NCBI GenBank assembly: GCA_027013265.1
Contig: JALUXQ010000136.1
Location: forward strand, 1 to 11,095
Source of the DNA: Campylobacteraceae bacterium
Lineage (GTDB): Bacteria; Campylobacterota; Campylobacteria; Campylobacterales; Sulfurospirillaceae
Reading direction: 5' to 3'
DNA length: 11,095 nucleotides
Shown: positions 7,180 through 11,095 of the stretch, piece after piece
Numbering within the stretch: position 1 is the first letter of the stretch
How the letters are laid out: every line of letters starts with the position of its first letter
Position numbers and translations under genes: made by a program
Notes under the pieces: model-generated
The model's database searches: none
Told to the model about the DNA's origin: nothing
Seen by the model: only the letters and a program-made list of their open reading frames with translations

Positions 7180-7256
7180 CCAACTGTGTAAATCCAAAAA
7201 ATAGATATTTGACAAAATATCAAATATCTAACATATTCAAGGTTTTACACAGATGG
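7180..7256. repeat. Nested inverted repeat (77 nt) between convergent clpB and nth
   Basis: Outer arms 7180-7195 and 7241-7256 pair at 14 of 16 positions (core CTGTGTAAA / TTTACACAG). Inside them, 7202-7212 and 7220-7230 form a perfect 11-bp stem (TAGATATTTGA / TCAAATATCTA) with a 7-nt loop. The two stems are separated by unpaired A-rich stretches. The result is a two-tier hairpin possible on either strand. It may be a terminator structure, a small non-coding RNA, or a short dispersed palindrome. The sequence alone does not decide which. Confidence 0.75.
7196..7230 (-). terminator. Probable intrinsic terminator of nth
   Basis: Read on the minus strand, the 11-bp inner stem (7230-7220 with 7212-7202) is followed at once by six Ts (7201-7196). 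It lies about 120 nt past the nth stop. The stem is AT-rich and therefore weak, but the outer arms of the nested repeat may support it. On the plus strand no T run follows, so clpB has no obvious terminator of its own here. Confidence 0.5.
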
Positions 7257-7351
7257 AATATATAGACAAAAGACTTGTTGCAGTATAAGGATACGCCATA
7301 AATAGACTTTATTACTCCACCAAGTAACTAACTCAATTTTTGATGTAGTGA

Positions 7352-7996
7352 TTACCTAGCTTTAAAACTCTCTTTGCTTTTGCAATACTCAGTCAAAAAG
7401 CATTTGTCGCATTTTGGTTTTTTGGCGGTGCAGATGTATCTGCCAAAAAGCACCATGGCTTGATGAAGTATGTGCAGGTTGTCTTTAAATATCTTTGTTA
7501 GGTCAGCTTCGGTTTTTATGGCTGTTTCTGATTTGCTTAGTCCTAATCTGTGAGCGACTCTAAAGACATGGGTATCGACTGCCATCAAGTTTTCTTGATT
7601 GTACTCTATGAGGACAACATGAGCTGTTTTTTGTCCGACTCCAGCTAGTGAGATAAGTTTTTTTTCATCTAAAGGAATTGTACCTCCAAAATCATTTTCA
7701 ACTTTTTGAGCCATTTTGATGAGGTTTTTTGCTTTGTTGTTAAAAAAAGAGCAGGATTTTATCAACTCCTTTATATCTTCAAGTAGGGCAACACTTAGGC
7801 TTTTTGTGTTAGGGTATTTTTGAAAAAGGGCAGGTGTGATTATGTTGACTCTCTTGTCTGTGCATTGAGCCGAAAGCATCACAGATATAAGTAGTTCATA
7901 TAAGTTTTTATATTTTAGTTCCGTCACAGCATCGCTATAGTTTTGCACAAAAATCTCTTTTATAGCCTGCATCTCTTTTTTAGTTGATTTTTTCAT
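7352..7996 (-). CDS. nth: Endonuclease III (DNA glycosylase/AP lyase)
   Basis: Nth removes oxidised pyrimidines and nicks the resulting abasic site in base excision repair. The 214-residue protein has the helix-hairpin-helix LAGVGQKTAHVVL with catalytic lysine K123, the catalytic aspartate D141 in VDTHVFRVAHRLGL, and the four iron-sulphur cysteines C189, C196, C199 and C205 in the spacing C-X6-C-X2-C-X5-C typical of the family. The N-terminal segment LLISVMLSAQCTDKRVN is also characteristic. The ATG at 7996 gives the usual family N terminus, but there is no Shine-Dalgarno. A TATTAT -10 box ends only 6 nt upstream, suggesting a leaderless message. It is transcribed divergently from the peb4-like gene. 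The order nth/peb4/fba matches what I recall from C. jejuni. Confidence 0.97.
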   Translation of the reverse strand: MKKSTKKEMQAIKEIFVQNYSDAVTELKYKNLYELLISVMLSAQCTDKRVNIITPALFQKYPNTKSLSVALLEDIKELIKSCSFFNNKAKNLIKMAQKVENDFGGTIPLDEKKLISLAGVGQKTAHVVLIEYNQENLMAVDTHVFRVAHRLGLSKSETAIKTEADLTKIFKDNLHILHQAMVLFGRYICTAKKPKCDKCFLTEYCKSKESFKAR

Positions 7997-8002
7997 AGCG
8001 GT

Positions 8003-8008
8003 ATAATA
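8003..8008 (-). promoter_or_regulatory. Candidate -10 box of nth
   Basis: TATTAT reads on the minus strand from 8008 to 8003, followed by 6 nt and then the nth ATG at 7996. A start point 6-8 nt after the box falls on or next to the A of the ATG. The same bases read TATAAT on the plus strand at 8002-8007. No clear -35 is visible. Confidence 0.5.
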
Positions 8009-8042
8009 TCAAAAGATTTATTAATTATTTAAACAAATAGAG

Positions 8043-8048
8043 TATAAT
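8043..8048 (+). promoter_or_regulatory. -10 box of the peb4-like gene
   Basis: TATAAT at 8043-8048 stands about 30 nt before the ATG at 8078, placing the transcript start near 8055. The sequence upstream is A/T-rich with no recognisable -35, which is usual for Campylobacterota housekeeping promoters. AAAGG (8067-8071) is the ribosome-binding site. A second TATAAT at 8002-8007 is possible but farther away. Confidence 0.6.
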
Positions 8049-8077
8049 ACGCCATAATTTTAGAATAAAGGAAAAAG

Positions 8078-8890
8078 ATGAAGAAAGTATTATTTGCTAG
8101 TGTAGTCGCTGCGATTTTGGGAGTCAACTTAAATGCTGCTATTTATGCAACGGTCAATGGACAAGATGTTACAGACAAGGATATGAGAGTATTGTTAAGA
8201 TCAATGCCAGGTGCTAAGTATGAGCAACTTCCTCCAGCAACTCAGAAAAAAGTGCTTGAACAAGCAATCGAGAGAAAACTATTGGCTCAAAATGCTGTAA
8301 AAAGTGGCATCGAAAGTAAGCCAGAGTTTAAAAAAGCTATAGAGTCTATCAAGAGTGATTTGGCGTTAGAGTTGTGGATGAAGAAAATTTTCGCTGACAT
8401 GAGCGTTACAGAAAAAGAGATAAAAACTTTTTTCAATAAAAATGCTGATAAATTTGTAAAACCATCTCGTGCAAAAGCAAGACATATACTTGTAAAAACA
8501 GAAAAAGAGGCAAAAGCTATCATAAATGAGTTAAAAAACTTAAAGGGTGATGCACTCTCTAAAAAATTCATAGAGTTAGCAAAGACAAAATCAACAGGAC
8601 CTAGTGGTAAAAGTGGCGGAGAGCTAGGATGGTTTAATAAAAGACAGATGGTAAAACCTTTTAGTGATGCTGCATTTGCTCTAAAAAAAGGCACAATGAC
8701 TATGTCTCCTGTGAAGACTCAGTTTGGCTATCATGTGATCTATTTAGAAGATAAAGAGATAGGCAAAAAAGCAACTTTAGCTGAAGTAAAACCTCAAATA
8801 GAGAACTCTTTAAAGATGGAAAAATTTAGAAAAAAAGTTGCTGCAAAAGCAAAAGAGCTTAAAAAAGGTGCAAAAGTAACTATAAAATAA
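8078..8890 (+). CDS. Periplasmic peptidyl-prolyl cis-trans isomerase, SurA/PEB4-like
   Basis: Secreted chaperone-isomerase that helps outer-membrane proteins fold. The 270-residue protein has a signal peptide (1-20, ending NLNA), a SurA-type N-terminal chaperone part (about 21-125), a parvulin domain at about 132-227, and a lysine-rich C-terminal helix (about 233-262). The parvulin part shows ARHILVK with H135, the loop SGKSGGELGWF (177-186), and GYHVIYLE with H219. The C-terminal helix packs with the N-terminal part in relatives. The C. jejuni homologue in this position is PEB4 (also called CBF2), and as there the gene sits just before fba. The ATG is supported by AAAGG, and the promoter -10 lies at 8043. 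Fba follows after 13 nt with no terminator, so the two are probably cotranscribed. Assignment to the family is secure; the client proteins are not known. Confidence 0.95.
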   Translation: MKKVLFASVVAAILGVNLNAAIYATVNGQDVTDKDMRVLLRSMPGAKYEQLPPATQKKVLEQAIERKLLAQNAVKSGIESKPEFKKAIESIKSDLALELWMKKIFADMSVTEKEIKTFFNKNADKFVKPSRAKARHILVKTEKEAKAIINELKNLKGDALSKKFIELAKTKSTGPSGKSGGELGWFNKRQMVKPFSDAAFALKKGTMTMSPVKTQFGYHVIYLEDKEIGKKATLAEVKPQIENSLKMEKFRKKVAAKAKELKKGAKVTIK

Positions 8891-8903
8891 AAAGGTTGTT
8901 TTG

Positions 8904-9980
8904 ATGCAAGGAAAAAAGATTCTTGATGTCGTCAAACCTGGGGTTGCGTTTGGTGATGATTTACAAAAGATTTTTGGCATAGCAAAGGCAAATTCGTTTG
9001 CCTTGCCTGCTGTAAATGTTGTTGGCACAGATAGTGTCAATGCTGTCATGGAGGCAGCTAAAAAAGTGAACTCTCCTATCATAGTTCAGTTTTCCAATGG
9101 TGGAGCAGTTTTCTATGCTGGCAAAGGTATAAGTTCCCAAACTGCAGGAGTATTGGGCGCTATTAGTGGTGCACTTCATGTTCACACTCTATCGAGTGCA
9201 TACGGGATTCCTGTTGTGTTGCATACTGACCATGCAAACAGAAAGCTTCTGCCTTGGATAGACAAACTTTTAGATGCGGGTGAGAAGTATTTTCAAAATC
9301 ATGGAAAACCTCTGTTTAGCTCTCACATGATAGACCTCTCAACAGAGAGTTTGGAAGAGAATGTCTCAACTTGCAAAGAGTACCTAAAGAGAATGAGTAA
9401 AATTGGTATGATTTTAGAGATAGAGCTAGGATGTACTGGTGGAGAAGAGGATGGCATAGATAACTCTCATTTGGATAATTCAGCTCTTTATACGCAACCT
9501 GAAGATGTGGCATATGCTTACAAAGAGTTAAGTGAGATAAGTGATAAATTTACCATAGCTGCCTCTTTTGGAAATGTTCATGGGGTCTATAAACCAGGAA
9601 ATGTAAAGCTTACACCAAAAATCTTGGATAATTCACAAAAATATATACAAGAAAAATTTGACACAGCAGAAAAACCAGTCAGTTTTGTATTTCATGGGGG
9701 AAGTGGAAGTGAGGAGGCTGACATAAAAGAGGCTATATCTTATGGTGTTGTCAAGATGAATATAGATACAGACACCCAATGGGCTTTTTGGGAGGGGACA
9801 AAAACTTACATAGATAAATACAGTCCATACCTACAATCTCAAATAGGCAATCCTGACGGCGAAGATAAACCAAACAAAGGATACTACGACCCAAGAAAAT
9901 GGCTAAGAGCTGGGGAAGAGAGCATAGTGAAAAGACTTGAAGTTGCCTTTGATGACCTTAACTGCAAAGATAGAAATTAA
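8904..9980 (+). CDS. fba: Class II fructose-bisphosphate aldolase
   Basis: Zinc-dependent aldolase interconverting fructose 1,6-bisphosphate with dihydroxyacetone phosphate and glyceraldehyde 3-phosphate. Counted from the ATG at 8904 (358 residues), the key residues fall at the numbers I recall for E. coli FbaA: D109 and H110 in LHTDHA, H226 in GNVHGVY, and H264 in FHGGSGS. ELGCTGGEEDG (174-184) and NIDTDTQWAFWEG (286-298) are also conserved, which makes it the class IIA type. A TTG at 8901 is in frame directly before the ATG. I prefer the ATG because AAAGG at 8891-8895 is 8 nt away and the length then fits the family. It is probably cotranscribed with the peb4-like gene. The stop codon is part of a terminator-like hairpin. 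Confidence 0.97.
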   Translation: MQGKKILDVVKPGVAFGDDLQKIFGIAKANSFALPAVNVVGTDSVNAVMEAAKKVNSPIIVQFSNGGAVFYAGKGISSQTAGVLGAISGALHVHTLSSAYGIPVVLHTDHANRKLLPWIDKLLDAGEKYFQNHGKPLFSSHMIDLSTESLEENVSTCKEYLKRMSKIGMILEIELGCTGGEEDGIDNSHLDNSALYTQPEDVAYAYKELSEISDKFTIAASFGNVHGVYKPGNVKLTPKILDNSQKYIQEKFDTAEKPVSFVFHGGSGSEEADIKEAISYGVVKMNIDTDTQWAFWEGTKTYIDKYSPYLQSQIGNPDGEDKPNKGYYDPRKWLRAGEESIVKRLEVAFDDLNCKDRN

Positions 9981-10009
9981 AGAGTCTTTTAAAAAGGCTC
10001 TTTAATTTT
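9977..10009 (+). terminator. Terminator-like hairpin spanning the fba stop codon
   Basis: Arms 9977-9989 and 9993-10005 form a 13-bp stem (one G-T pair, loop TAA), followed by TTTT (10006-10009). The left arm contains the fba TAA stop (9978-9980). The right arm contains the only possible Shine-Dalgarno (AAAGG, 9993-9997) of the next gene, whose ATG is at 10010. It probably ends most fba transcripts. Readthrough would leave the next gene's site paired. The T tract is short, so efficiency is uncertain. Confidence 0.65.
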
Positions 10010-10882
10010 ATGCTACTTACGCCAACACCTTTAGAGAAACACTACTTTAGAGATGAGCTAATTTTTCTTAAAAGAGATGATTTGTTACATATCGATTTTT
10101 CTGGGAATAAAGCTCGAAAATTTGAGTATTTTTTACTTGGTAACTTCCCTCAAATCAAAAGAGTCGTAAGCTATGGCTCAAACCAATCAAATGCTATGTA
10201 TTCACTTTCAGTTTTGGCAAAGATGAAAAATTGGGAATTTATATATTTTTGTGACCATATTCCGTCATTTCTAAGAGAAAATCCAGTCGGCAACTATAAG
10301 TATGCTCTAAAAAATGGCATGAAAATCACAACAAGCAAAGATAGAGGATTTGATACAAACTCTCTTAAAGATACGCAAACACTTGTGATTCAAGAGGGTG
10401 GAAGGCAAACAGAGGCAGAGATTGGCATAAAAAAGTTGGCGTTTGAACTTATCATTGATATAAAAACAAAAAATATAAAAAATCCATATATATTTTTACC
10501 TTCTGGAACGGGTACTACCGCTCTTTACTTACAAAAGCATTTGCCGTTTCAAGTCTATACATGTAGCACCGTAGGAAGTGATGAGTATCTAAAAGAGCAG
10601 TGGGGCATGTTAGATGAAGAGAAAAATTTCCCCTTGATTTTAAATAGTGAGAAAAAGTATCATTATGGAAAACTATACCCACAGGCTCTTAGCATATACA
10701 AAGAGTTAAAAACCGATATGGGTGTGGAATTTGACCTTTTATATGACCCTATCGGGTGGATAAAATTTTTAGAAAATATTGATACCATAGAAGGCACTCC
10801 GATATATATCCATCAAGGTGGTCTCAAAGGAAATGAATCGATGAAAGCAAGATATGAGCGCAAATATGGTAAAATTTTCTGA
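10010..10882 (+). CDS. PLP-dependent enzyme, ACC deaminase/D-cysteine desulfhydrase family
   Basis: Fold-type II pyridoxal-phosphate enzyme of the tryptophan synthase beta superfamily. The PLP lysine is K34 in DFSGNKARKFEY. The cofactor or carboxylate loop is SYGSNQSNA (54-62), the phosphate-binding glycine loop PSGTGTTA (164-171), and a late motif IHQGGLKGN (267-275) is typical of the family. At 290 residues it is clearly shorter than true ACC deaminases or D-cysteine desulfhydrases (about 330-340). It could therefore act on another amino acid; family labels here often mislead about substrate. The start follows the fba terminator-like hairpin directly and has no well-placed Shine-Dalgarno (AAAGG is 12 nt away and inside the stem). 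hisD follows after 27 nt in the same direction, so the two may share a transcript. Family is secure, function is not. Confidence 0.88.
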   Translation: MLLTPTPLEKHYFRDELIFLKRDDLLHIDFSGNKARKFEYFLLGNFPQIKRVVSYGSNQSNAMYSLSVLAKMKNWEFIYFCDHIPSFLRENPVGNYKYALKNGMKITTSKDRGFDTNSLKDTQTLVIQEGGRQTEAEIGIKKLAFELIIDIKTKNIKNPYIFLPSGTGTTALYLQKHLPFQVYTCSTVGSDEYLKEQWGMLDEEKNFPLILNSEKKYHYGKLYPQALSIYKELKTDMGVEFDLLYDPIGWIKFLENIDTIEGTPIYIHQGGLKGNESMKARYERKYGKIF

Positions 10883-10909
10883 TTTTAAGAAATCTAAAGG
10901 AAGAGATAC

Positions 10910-11095
10910 ATGCTACAGATAAAAACAGTAGATAAAAATTTTAAAAGTGAGTTTGCAAAGCTCTTAAATCGTGGCAAGATGGATATAGACAATGTTTCAC
11001 TTGTAGTCAAAAAGATTATTGATGAGATAAGAGATAGTGGAAACATCGCTCTTAAGAAGCATATAGAAAAATTTGATAAGTGGATACCAAAAGAT
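10910..11095 (+). CDS. hisD: Histidinol dehydrogenase, N-terminal part (cut by window edge)
   Basis: HisD performs the last two oxidations of histidine synthesis, from histidinol to histidine. Only the first 62 codons are present, open to the end of the window. The N-terminal segment, with FAKLLNRGKMD (15-25), a helical stretch at about 29-43 and ALKKHIEKFDKW (47-58), resembles the N terminus of HisD from Campylobacterota, where 'RGKMD' and 'ALxxHIxKFD' are recurrent. No catalytic residue is in view, so the call rests on this N-terminal similarity from memory. AAGGA (10897-10901) lies 8 nt before the ATG. Confidence 0.8.
   Translation, partial: MLQIKTVDKNFKSEFAKLLNRGKMDIDNVSLVVKKIIDEIRDSGNIALKKHIEKFDKWIPKD

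Noticed and set aside
7257..7351. Small gene between the nested palindrome and nth
   Set aside because: No open frame with a ribosome-binding site at proper spacing on either strand; nothing else recognised.
8287..8694. Minus-strand open frame of 135 codons opposite the peb4-like gene
   Set aside because: Fully inside a recognised gene, no ribosome-binding site and no recognisable domain; an antisense shadow.
1..11095. Mobile elements, CRISPR arrays, tRNA/rRNA genes, defence or secretion systems
   Set aside because: No transposase, integrase, repeat-spacer pattern, clover-leaf sequence or atypical-composition segment was seen; all larger genes are conserved housekeeping genes.

Overview
The window is AT-rich, tightly packed housekeeping DNA from a Campylobacterota (epsilonproteobacterial) chromosome, probably a Sulfurimonas-like free-living relative of Campylobacter and Helicobacter. 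I base this on the protein sequences (ClpB, a PEB4-type SurA-like isomerase, a class II aldolase, Nth) and on gene order recalled from Campylobacter jejuni: clpB / ctpA-purC-purS-purQ-hypothetical-plsC, and nth / peb4 / fba. No database search was run. I see no mobile element, CRISPR array, rRNA, tRNA, phage gene or defence system.

Layout. (1) Positions 1-4338, minus strand: a very compact six-gene transcription unit, read right to left as ctpA (S41 protease), purC, purS, purQ, an envelope protein of unknown function with an SH3-like tail, and plsC (cut by the window's left edge). Neighbours are 1 to 9 nt apart or overlap. (2) 4339-4590: the divergent control region between ctpA and clpB. It holds a consensus sigma-70 promoter for clpB, a HAIR-like (HspR-type) inverted repeat lying on that promoter, and a 12-bp hairpin directly against the clpB ribosome-binding site. 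(3) 4591-7161, plus strand: clpB, intact. (4) 7162-7351: a convergent gap dominated by a 77-nt nested inverted repeat, which probably includes the nth terminator. (5) 7352-7996, minus strand: nth, with a -10 box so close to the ATG that the mRNA may be leaderless. (6) 8078-9980, plus strand: a peb4/surA-like periplasmic isomerase followed after 13 nt by fba. A terminator-like hairpin spans the fba stop codon. (7) 10010-11095, plus strand: a short PLP-dependent deaminase/desulfhydrase-family enzyme and the first 62 codons of hisD.

How the genes fit together. PurC, PurS and PurQ supply steps of IMP synthesis; PurL, the partner of PurS and PurQ, is not in the window. CtpA, ClpB and the PEB4-like isomerase are protein quality-control factors of the envelope and cytosol. 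PlsC makes phosphatidic acid. Fba serves glycolysis and gluconeogenesis, Nth repairs oxidised bases, and HisD ends histidine synthesis. The genes themselves are ordinary. The points worth a second look are regulatory: the clpB control region, the nested palindrome at 7180-7256, the nth start, the hairpin at the fba stop, and the unknown membrane protein inside the purine operon.
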